A stretch of 7,758 bases of DNA from Rhodoferax sp. (GTDB lineage: Bacteria; Pseudomonadota; Gammaproteobacteria; Burkholderiales; Burkholderiaceae_C): NCBI GenBank assembly GCA_029865675.1, contig JARXAU010000163.1, forward strand, positions 1-7,758. The letters run 5' to 3'. The notes beneath the pieces are model-generated. The model had not been told where the DNA came from, did not search any database, and was given only the letters and a program-made list of their open reading frames with translations. Numbering within the stretch: the stretch's first letter is position 1; every line of letters begins with the position of its first letter. This document shows positions 1 to 5,324 of the stretch, one piece after another. A program made the position numbers and the translations under genes.

Positions 1-430
1 GGTCTTGGAGTTGCAAGAGGCCGTCCAGGCTACGGTTTTGCGTCACGCCGCCGGGCAAGGTGGTTTTGCTGGGTTCGGTCCACTTGTACTGGTTGACGCT
101 GATGCTGCCCTCGCCGGGGATGCTGACGCTTTGCAGCTCGCCATGGGCGCTGTAGGCGTAGTCGAGTGCGCTGCCGTCGGGCAGGGTCAGGCGGGTGGGT
201 TTGCCACCAGGGCTGTAGGCCATGCTGTAGCTCAGGGTGCTGCCTGCACCGGCACCGGCGATGCTGGCGTTGCCGCTGATGCCGGGGTAGGTGATGGTCT
301 CACTAGTTTTGCGGCCTGCGGCATCGTAGCTGAGTTGGGCGCTGGTGCTTTGGCTGCGGCTGTGGTCGGTGTCTGTCCAGGCGGTGAGGTGGTCTTCTGC
401 GTCCCAGGTGGTGCGGTTGGTGCGTACGAT
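1..430 (-). pseudogene. Rhs core fragment (YD-repeat), partial
   Basis: Read on the minus strand, this encodes Rhs core with no stop: it begins near IVRTNRTTWDAEDHLTAW, then runs through LSYDAAGRKTSET, SPGGKPTRLTLPDGSALDY and GGVTQNRSLDGLLQLQD, continuing past the left edge of the window. It is the same segment as 3127-3556 of the larger Rhs gene. I counted about 15 mismatches and no gaps over the first 410 positions; identity decays at about 430. Upstream of 430 the frame stays open to a TGA at 500-502, but that stretch has no Rhs character, so the 5' side is a recombination or insertion junction. There is no N-terminal PAAR, transmembrane or early YD-repeat region and no credible start codon with an SD, so this looks like a displaced or truncated copy rather than an expressed full-length gene. 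Its 3' part, with any tip, lies outside the window. Confidence 0.85.
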
Positions 431-530
431 TTGGAAATGGAATGTCCCGAAGTCAAAACTCAAACCGTACACTGGAACTTCGAGGCCGGACAGCCTTTCT
501 CAACCAGCCGCCAGCTTTGGAACGAAAGAC

Positions 531-1163
531 ATGAACACCACAACACACACGAACAGCCCGGCATTGGTGCCGCGCATTGAGGGCCGCATCCAGGTGATTC
601 GTGGCCTGCGGGTGATGATCGATGCTGACTTGGCCGAGCTTTACGGCGTGCCGACCAAGGTTTTGAATCAGGCCGTCAAGCGCAACGGGGGACGATTTCC
701 ACCGGACTTCATGTTTCAACTTGACGCCTCTGAAAAGACTGAGGTGGTCACAAATTGTGACCACCTCCGTAAGCTCAAGTTCTCTAAATCTTTGCCGTTT
801 GCGTTCACCGAGTATGGCGCGGTGGCACTGGCCAATGTGTTGGCATCAGCGCAAGCGGTGGAAATGGGGATTTATGTGGTGCGCGCGTTTGTGCAGTTGC
901 GGGAAGCTATGTCCACCAATACCGACATTGCCAAGCGGCTGGCCGAGTTGGAGATGAAGACCGAATCCCTGGAGCTGTCGCACGATACCTTTAGCCGTAA
1001 TACCCGGTTGCAATTGCGCCAACTGCTGGACGCGGTACGCGAGCTGACGACGCCGCCCGAATCACCCAAACGCCCCATTGGCTTTGTTGCACTAGAAGAC
1101 AAGAAGGACAAGCCCAGCAACCCCGATAGCTCCAAGGCAAAGGCGGCGGGCAAGAAGACGTAG
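531..1163 (+). CDS. ORF6N domain-containing DNA-binding protein
   Basis: This 210-residue protein carries a clear ORF6N domain (phage/KilA-N-associated, DNA-binding) at about residues 15-105. The hallmarks visible are IQVIRGLRVMIDADLAELYGV, then VLNQAVKRN, RFPPDFMFQL and LPFAFTEYGAVALANVL. Residues 110-175 look helical or coiled-coil (QLREAMSTNTDIAKRLAELE, LQLRQLLDAVREL), suggesting oligomerisation. The tail (about 190-210) is Lys/Ser-rich and disordered. I chose the ATG at 531 because the family usually begins a few residues before the IQVIRG motif; the frame is open much further upstream, but that part lies over the Rhs fragment. The SD is weak (GGAACGAAAG just upstream). Such proteins occur in phages and as free-standing genes in bacterial islands and are thought to be transcriptional regulators; the target here is unknown. 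It is oriented opposite to, and sits between, two Rhs pieces. A 13-bp perfect palindrome lies inside its coding sequence (741-767). Confidence 0.85.
   Translation: MNTTTHTNSPALVPRIEGRIQVIRGLRVMIDADLAELYGVPTKVLNQAVKRNGGRFPPDFMFQLDASEKTEVVTNCDHLRKLKFSKSLPFAFTEYGAVALANVLASAQAVEMGIYVVRAFVQLREAMSTNTDIAKRLAELEMKTESLELSHDTFSRNTRLQLRQLLDAVRELTTPPESPKRPIGFVALEDKKDKPSNPDSSKAKAAGKKT
741..767. repeat. Perfect 13-bp inverted repeat inside the ORF6N gene
   Basis: Arms GAGGTGGTCACAA (741-753) and TTGTGACCACCTC (755-767) are exact reverse complements around a single A at 754. The palindrome fills exactly nine codons (GAG through CTC; residues EVVTNCDHL, 71-79). As DNA it could be an operator, perhaps for the ORF6N protein itself. 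As RNA it would fold into an 11-bp stem with a 5-nt AAAUU loop. One arm resembles a Shine-Dalgarno sequence (GAGGTGG) and the other resembles the 16S rRNA 3' end (GACCACCTCC). The repeat is directly visible; its function is inference. Confidence 0.9.
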
Positions 1164-1340
1164 CGCGCAACACCAGCGGCTAGAAGAAGAAGCCACCGCC
1201 CCCCAGCGTTAGCAGCTGGCAGGGGTTGCGGATAGCTTTTTTGTTACGAAGATCAGGGAAGAATCGAGCACGTTCGCAAGTCGGACGGGTGCTCGCGACT
1301 ATGACAGCGCGATGGGAATTAATTGGAATCAGACCCATTT
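1164..1340. other. Intergenic spacer between convergent genes
   Basis: No supportable gene lies between the ORF6N stop and the end of the small exported protein gene, which converge here. Besides the terminator-like stem it holds a 7-bp inverted repeat (CGAGCAC at 1265-1271, GTGCTCG at 1289-1295, 17-nt loop, no T-run). Near the right end is GGAATTAATTGGAATCAGAC followed by CCATTTTT. From memory, the minus-strand reading (AAATGGGTCTGATTCCAATT) resembles a dispersed motif often seen beside accessory genes in proteobacteria; I could not verify this. Confidence 0.5.
1196..1242 (+). terminator. Possible rho-independent terminator after the ORF6N gene
   Basis: About 30 bases after the ORF6N stop is an imperfect GC-rich stem: CCG/CGG, CCCC/GGGG and AGC/GCT pairings between 1196 and 1231, with internal bulges. 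It is followed after a few bases by a run of six T (1237-1242). The bulges make it weaker than a textbook terminator. Confidence 0.35.
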
Positions 1341-1742
1341 TTACTCCTTGTCTACCGGTGCAGTTTCTGGACGAAGTGCATCATCCTGTCTACGAATGAG
1401 TACCGCTGACGTCTTACCATTATTGATCTCAACAATTAAGGTCCAAGCACCACCGTCATTATTATAAAAACTCCAAGGTGTGGCGGCGTATATGTTTTCT
1501 TTTTCTATTACATCAATATTGGTATCAGCAACGTCATCTTTAATCAACATCAACGCGGCATTTTTCGGCATACCAATGGAAATCCTGTTATGGGCATTAG
1601 CAAGAGCATCCATTGATCTTTTTGCTGAGGCTGGCGTTATATCCATGCCAATTCCTAAGGCAAAGATCACTGTAAATAGTGATACACAGGTAACTACGAA
1701 ACTTAGAAATTTCAAAAAACGAATAGCCATATGCTTGCTCAC
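1341..1742 (-). CDS. Small exported or membrane-anchored protein, candidate Rhs immunity
   Basis: This is a 133-residue protein that I do not recognise by name. It has a basic N-terminus, a hydrophobic segment at about residues 9-32 (FLKFLSFVVTCVSLFTVIFA) and a possible signal-peptidase site after TPASA (residue 40). The polar domain of about 90 residues includes RISIGMPKNAALMLIKDD, faintly like the opening of BamE/SmpA-type folds, and the strand-rich GGAWTLIVEINNGKTSAVLI. The GTG at 1742 overlaps the TGA of the upstream Rhs gene (GTGA), which implies translational coupling; an ATG four codons in (1730) is an alternative start. Base composition is clearly more AT-rich than the Rhs core. Position directly after an Rhs tip, small size and envelope targeting fit a cognate immunity protein; that role is inferred from context only. 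Confidence 0.7.
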   Translation of the reverse strand: MSKHMAIRFLKFLSFVVTCVSLFTVIFALGIGMDITPASAKRSMDALANAHNRISIGMPKNAALMLIKDDVADTNIDVIEKENIYAATPWSFYNNDGGAWTLIVEINNGKTSAVLIRRQDDALRPETAPVDKE

Positions 1743-2065
1743 TGGATGCTACAGCTCTGACATGACTGCTGGCAATCCCCAAAGAGATTCAAGCCCTTCA
1801 ATATGCCTTCAACATTCGCATCAATATCGCCCTTATCAAACACTCCTCCGGTCAGAGGACTAAGATACTCCCAAGCGACCCCAGCTCCATAAACGCCGAT
1901 CCCACCTATTAGTGCTGTGCATTTTGTTGCGATACAAGATGCCATGCAATGCTTCTTTTTGTCATCCTTGGGATCTGGAAAAGCTGCCGATGCTTTCTTC
2001 CATGCGTGGACGCTACATGCTGCGCCCCATATCGTCGCTCCGATTATGGCGGCGCCGCCTGCACT
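1742..2065 (-). other. Variable Cys-rich C-terminal tip of the larger Rhs gene
   Basis: These are the 108 residues after DPKGL. There is a hydrophobic Gly/Ala-rich segment (GGAAIIGATIWGAACSV), a charged linker (PDPKDDKKKHC), then CxxxCxxxxC (KHCMASCIATKC). A second hydrophobic stretch follows (ALIGGIGVYGAGVAWEY), then GDIDANVEGI and a terminal GDCQQSCQSC. Seven cysteines suggest metal binding or disulfides. The HCxxSC...DxxANxxG pattern is reminiscent of tips I have seen in other proteobacterial Rhs proteins, but I cannot assign an activity. The two hydrophobic segments leave membrane action possible. Confidence 0.7.
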
Positions 2066-2079
2066 TAACCCTTTCGGAT

Positions 2080-2371
2080 CCGTAAATCTCATCGGATTCC
2101 CTCTCGCATAGCTGTACCGATTAATCCCCCCCTCCAACCCAATCGGATCAGCCGTCACGTACCTCCCCACCTCCGCGTCATAGTACCTGTGCCAGTTGTA
2201 ATGCAAGCCCGTCTCCAAATCCTCATACTGCCCCGGCAACCTCAGGTTGCTGGCTACCGTCGGTTTGTCCACTGTCGCCTGCGGCGTGGTGATGCTCGAC
2301 CGTCCAAACGCATCAAAGCTGGACGCCCAGACGATGTTGCCTGCTTTGTCGGTGGCTTGCAAGGGCGTGCC
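2080..2371. repeat. Direct repeat shared with about 5585-5876 (Rhs core 3' end)
   Basis: This aligns to about 5585-5876 at a constant offset of 3505. Over 2201-2371 I counted about 18 mismatches and no gaps (about 89% identity). Similarity is lower toward the DPxGL end, and the sequences are unrelated beyond it, in the tips. The right limit is abrupt at 2371/5876, where the second copy breaks into non-Rhs sequence. Confidence 0.85.
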
Positions 2372-2581
2372 TAGCTGGTCGTGGTGGTAGTAGGCCATGC
2401 TGGTCTGGCCTGCGCTGTTTTTGGTTTGGATGAACAAGGGCGCCGTGCCCCAGAAGCTGTCTGGGCGCAGGCCGTATTGGGTGGTGATGGTGGGGGCTGT
2501 GATGATGCTGGCATCAGCCGCGCTAAAGGTCTGCGTTGCCTCAGCCAGCAAACCCTGGTCGCTGTTGAGGTACAAGGTGCG

Positions 2582-2584
2582 CTA
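2582..2584 (-). other. In-frame amber codon in the Rhs core
   Basis: The TAG lies between GEPLLMA and RTLYLNSDQGLLAEA, with no frame change on either side. The context is ordinary Rhs core, where this stretch is normally continuous. A CAG (Gln) to TAG transition would account for it. The downstream part could only begin at a non-ATG codon such as the TTG at 2575. Confidence 0.85.
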
Positions 2585-3126
2585 GGCCATGAGCAAGGGT
2601 TCGCCGGTTTTGCTGGTGTACTGCTCTTTCCAGATGCGCCGGTCTTGGGGGTCGTAGCCGTAGCGGGCTATGACTTGTTCTATGCCAACTGATTGGGCCA
2701 GGGCGACTTCAACCAGTCGGTTTTGCGTGTCGTAGCGGTAGGTGGTGGTGGCGCCGACTTCTGTCTTTTGCGTCAGGTTGCCTGCGTTGTCGTACTGGTA
2801 GCTGGTGGCGCCTGCGCCACTGCCGCGCTGGGTGAGGCGGTTGTTGGCGTCATAGGTCCAGGCGCCGCTGACTCGGGAGTGGGCGATGCGGTTGCCCAGG
2901 GCGTCTAGGGTGTAGGTTTGAGTGTCGCTGCTGGGGGCGGTGGTTTGTACGCGGGTTAGGCGCACTTCGTCGTCGTAGGCAAAGTTGCGGCTGGTGGTGG
3001 AACTGATCGGTGTGGAGCCTGTGGAGCTGGCGGTATCGGTGCGGCTTTGGGCTTGCAGGTCTTGCACCTTGCCCCAGGTGTTGGTGACTTGCAGCAGGGT
3101 TTGCTGGCCGGGGGTGTTGACTTGCA

Positions 3127-3556
3127 GGTCTTGGAGTTGCAAGAGGCCGTCCAGGCTGCGGTTTTGCGTCACGCCGCCGGGCAAGGTGGTTTTGCTGGGT
3201 TCGGTCCATTGGTACTGGTTGACGCTGATGCTGCCTTCGCCGGGGATGCTGACGCTTTGCAGCTCGCCATGGGCGCTGTAGGTGTAGTCCAGTGCGCTGC
3301 CGTCGGGCAGGGTGAGGCGGGTGGGTTTGCCGCCAGGGCTGTAGGCCATGCTGTAGGCCAGGGTGCTGCCTGCACCCAGACCGGCGATGCTGGCGTTGCC
3401 GCTGATGCCGGGGTAGGTGATGGTCTCACTAGTTTTGCGGCCTGCGGCGTCATAGCTGAGTTGGGCGCTGGTGCTTTGGCTGCGGCTGTGGTCGGTGTCT
3501 GTCCAGGCGGTGAGGTGGTCTTCTGCGTCCCAGGTGAAACGGGTGGTGCGAACCAG
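3127..3556. repeat. Direct repeat of 1-430 (Rhs core)
   Basis: This aligns to 1-430 with a constant offset of 3126 and no gaps. I counted about 15 differences over the first 410 positions (about 96% identity), with similarity fading at 411-430. Orientation is the same, so recombination between the copies would delete or circularise about 3.1 kb and exchange the Rhs 3' ends. Confidence 0.92.
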
Positions 3557-3867
3557 GGTGGGGGTGGAGCTGCCAGAGAGAGCAGCTTGGCTGCGTTTGG
3601 CCTGCGTTAGGCGCCCGGCGCTGTCGTAGCTGAGGTCGGTGGTGTGGCCGTTGGGGCTGATGGTTTGGGTGAGTCTGCCTGCGCTGTCATAACGGTAGCG
3701 GGTGCTTTGGCCCAGGGGCAGGGTTTCTTGGGTGATGCGGTTGTTGCGGTCAAAGCTGAAGGTGGTGACGTTGCCCAGCGCGTCGGTGATTTGGATGAGG
3801 TTGCCTCGGGCGTCGTACAGGGCTTGGGTAGTGGCGTCAGCGTTTGCGCAATCCGAACGTTCAGTTT

Positions 3868-4326
3868 TCAAGCCTGCGAGTCAGCGCTTCCGTGGATCAA
3901 TTTTTCTATGGAAGAAGGCACCTCGCCGCGTTCCAGCATGCGTTTGAAAACTTCATATACATCGGTGCGACTACCCGCTTTGCGTAGCGTGTCTTCATCG
4001 TTCAGCCAGGCATAAACGACCACCGCCAAGGGGTTAGACGCGAACATAAAGAAAAGGCGGTAGCGCTGCGGTAGCCCCTTTTTAACGCGCCGCCAGTTGC
4101 CATGGCTTTTGCCCAGAGTGTGGCCAAGCCGAAACACCGGGTCTGCGGGGTTGGCGGGCACGGTAACGGTCATGGACTGGTAAACGGACGCCAGCAGTTT
4201 GGTTTTTGGATGTTGCTTGTAGCCAGTGGGATCAGCCTGGGCCAGGCGCGCCACGTCGAGCGTGAGCACCTGCAGCCGCTGCGCAAACGGTTTGAACTGA
4301 AACAGGTTCCAGCCGTTTTTTTGCAT
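3868..4326 (-). CDS. yhaV: YhaV-type toxin of a type II toxin-antitoxin system
   Basis: This is a 152-residue protein, close to E. coli YhaV (about 154). YhaV is a ribosome-associated endoribonuclease of the RelE superfamily that halts growth when free of PrlF. Family features visible: an N-terminal NGWNLFQFKPFAQRL, then TKLLASVYQSM, FRLGHTLG, NWRRVKKGLPQRYRLFFMF (about 78-95, the basic RNA-facing region), VVVYAWLNDEDTLRKAGSRTD (about 102-122) and VFKRMLERGEVP. The ATG at 4326 overlaps the antitoxin stop as TAATG, so translation is coupled and both genes form one operon. The frame looks intact and full length, so the toxin is probably functional. Its TGA (3870-3868) overlaps a TTG of the following Rhs frame, so the cassette ends exactly where Rhs coding sequence begins. 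Confidence 0.9.
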   Translation of the reverse strand: MQKNGWNLFQFKPFAQRLQVLTLDVARLAQADPTGYKQHPKTKLLASVYQSMTVTVPANPADPVFRLGHTLGKSHGNWRRVKKGLPQRYRLFFMFASNPLAVVVYAWLNDEDTLRKAGSRTDVYEVFKRMLERGEVPSSIEKLIHGSADSQA

Positions 4327-4652
4327 TAGTCGGGCTCCACACCTTCCACCAAGGCGGCGATATGGGCCATCTGGGCTTCAGTCACCGGCTCAATCAACTC
4401 AGGGTGCTCGGCCATTTGGCCCTCCAGAAAACTCAAGAACGCCTGCATGACTGGATTACTCTCATCGTCGTGAGGCTCCGGCGGCCGCTCACCGGTCGGC
4501 ACGACCGACACCAGCATTTGCCCTGGTGCCAGCACGGTGCCGCGCACCTCGCCAAAAAACTCGGGGTTAGCCTTGAACAGTGCTGCATCAAACCGAAAAC
4601 CGTTGGAATTGCCGATGGAAGTACTCTTGCCGCTAAACGTTTGGTGGTTCAT
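4326..4652 (-). CDS. prlF: PrlF/AbrB-type antitoxin
   Basis: This is a 108-residue antitoxin, close to E. coli PrlF/SohA (111). The N-terminal half resembles a SpoVT/AbrB swapped-hairpin DNA-binding domain (STSIGNSNGFRFDAALFKAN, then GTVLAPGQMLVSV). The acidic C-terminal half (NPVMQAFLSFLEGQMAEHPE, then EPVTEAQMAHIAALVEGVEPD) matches the spacing of PrlF's MNAFLRFLD toxin-neutralising region. I chose the ATG at 4652 because GGAG lies 6 nt upstream; the adjacent ATG at 4655 would be only 3 nt away, and the longer open frame to 4754 lacks antitoxin-like sequence. The gene overlaps yhaV by one base. By analogy the protein neutralises YhaV and, alone or in complex, represses its own promoter. Confidence 0.85.
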   Translation of the reverse strand: MNHQTFSGKSTSIGNSNGFRFDAALFKANPEFFGEVRGTVLAPGQMLVSVVPTGERPPEPHDDESNPVMQAFLSFLEGQMAEHPELIEPVTEAQMAHIAALVEGVEPD

Positions 4653-4784
4653 CATTGACTCCGTAAGTACAAATGAGATCACATTGTAGCGCTCGATAGC
4701 CAGGGCGCCGACAGGGGACCCGATACGCATTCGAAGCAGGAAGTAACTTGGCATGAGTCCAGTTCGAAATAATGGCGTTGCCTG
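4653..4784 (-). promoter_or_regulatory. Probable promoter/operator region of prlF-yhaV
   Basis: This is the gap upstream of the antitoxin. On the minus strand it holds a -10-like TACAAT (4688-4683); no good -35 lies at 17 bp. An imperfect palindrome ATGTGATCTCAT (4684-4673) is adjacent and could be an autoregulatory operator. The SD GGAG precedes the ATG at 4652. AbrB/PrlF antitoxins normally bind such sites; the exact site here is inferred. Confidence 0.4.
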
Positions 4785-5252
4785 CTACTGGTTTGGATTA
4801 TTCTTTTTTTCTGACGGTAATATCTGTCCTGCGCGAACAAGCAGACCCGCGATAATCAAACTTATACCTGCAATGAGACCGACGGCGAATGTTGCTTGTT
4901 TTGCATTGAAAAAATCATTGATCCACTCCCCTTGAAATCGACTGGCCCCGACCACAAGAAAAAATGTCTGAGTTAAAGCAGCAAGAACATTGAAATATAT
5001 AAAGACACGCAATGTCGGCAAAATTTTTTTCTTACATAAGGTAAATAACGCCGAGATACAAGCCAGTAAAGTAGCGAAAATCATCGCCACTATTGAAAAC
5101 AAAATAAATAAATATTCAAATAGACTTATTTCTTTGGCTTCTGTTGTGATAATCCAAATGTACCCCAGGATTAAAAATTCTACGAATTCAACGACTAACA
5201 CTGACGTCGCAATAACCGCAAGTGCTTGACCCAGCGTCAATCTCCAATTCAT
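4785..5252 (-). CDS. Four-helix integral membrane protein, candidate Rhs immunity
   Basis: This 155-residue protein is of no family I recognise. Four hydrophobic segments are visible at about residues 10-37 (ALAVIATSVLVVEFVEFLIL), 44-72 (LFILFSIVAMIFATLLACIS), 80-103 (RVFIYFNVLAALTQTFFLVV) and 119-141 (AVGLIAGISLIIAGLLV). A basic CKKK loop follows helix 2 and the tail is polar (SEKKNNPNQ). The ATG at 5252 has a strong SD, AGGGAG, 7 nt upstream. It lies 72 bp downstream of the orphan Rhs tip gene, same strand, and is strikingly AT-rich against its neighbours, so it was probably acquired with that tip. The inferred role is immunity to a membrane-acting Rhs tip; nothing in the sequence proves it. 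Confidence 0.75.
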   Translation of the reverse strand: MNWRLTLGQALAVIATSVLVVEFVEFLILGYIWIITTEAKEISLFEYLFILFSIVAMIFATLLACISALFTLCKKKILPTLRVFIYFNVLAALTQTFFLVVGASRFQGEWINDFFNAKQATFAVGLIAGISLIIAGLLVRAGQILPSEKKNNPNQ

Positions 5253-5324
5253 CGTCTGGCTCCCTATTTAGGATGAAATTTGACCACGGTGAAGCCACTC
5301 AAAAAAGGCCGTTGCTTTAAATAT
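5253..5324 (-). other. Spacer between orphan Rhs tip and membrane protein
   Basis: This 72-bp AT-rich gap contains the strong SD of the membrane protein gene. A GGCC followed by six T (minus strand, near 5311-5302) has no convincing stem, so I do not call a terminator; co-transcription of the two genes is plausible. Confidence 0.4.

Larger units (their letters stand above)
1739..3871 (-). pseudogene. Rhs/YD-repeat protein, 5'-truncated and split by an amber codon
   Basis: This is one continuous 711-codon frame interrupted by a single stop: 429 codons (3871-2585), TAG at 2584-2582, Arg and Thr codons, then 278 codons to TGA at 1741-1739. The first part holds YD repeats typical of the Rhs cocoon-forming shell (YDARGNLIQITDALGN, YDSAGRLTQTISPNG, YDAAGRKTSET, YDANNRLTQRGSG, YDNAGNLTQKTEV, YGYDPQDRRIWKEQY). 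The second holds the conserved core end (LPGQYEDLETGLHYN, RYVTADPIGLEGGINRY, PMRFTDPKGL), then the variable tip. Rhs shells encapsulate a C-terminal toxin released after cleavage at the DPxG region. The N-terminal PAAR or transmembrane region and early repeats are missing: the open frame starts at a TTG overlapping the yhaV stop, giving LKTERSDCANADATTQALYD. Truncation plus amber argue for a decaying or reservoir copy. Readthrough, or independent expression of the tip half, cannot be excluded. Confidence 0.88.

Noticed and set aside
345..530. Upstream extension of the ORF6N gene to an earlier start at 345
   Set aside because: It would overlap the Rhs fragment and add 62 residues with no ORF6N character; the ATG at 531 fits the family length.
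1265..1295. 7-bp inverted repeat as a terminator
   Set aside because: It has a 17-nt loop and no T-run on either side, so termination is not supported.
3047..3610. Long plus-strand open frame opposite the Rhs core, and a near-identical one at 5-580
   Set aside because: They are antisense to Rhs coding sequence in both repeat copies and encode low-complexity Gly/Ala/Val-rich protein, as expected from a GC-rich shadow frame. There is no domain, and the recurrence is explained by the duplication.
3868..3874. Translational coupling of yhaV to a functional Rhs protein via TTGA
   Set aside because: The Rhs frame lacks its N-terminus and contains an amber codon, so purposeful coupling is unlikely; the overlap is more simply a junction scar.
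4653..4754. Longer antitoxin starting at 4754
   Set aside because: The extra 34 residues are not antitoxin-like and cover the likely promoter; the ATG at 4652 has GGAG at good spacing.
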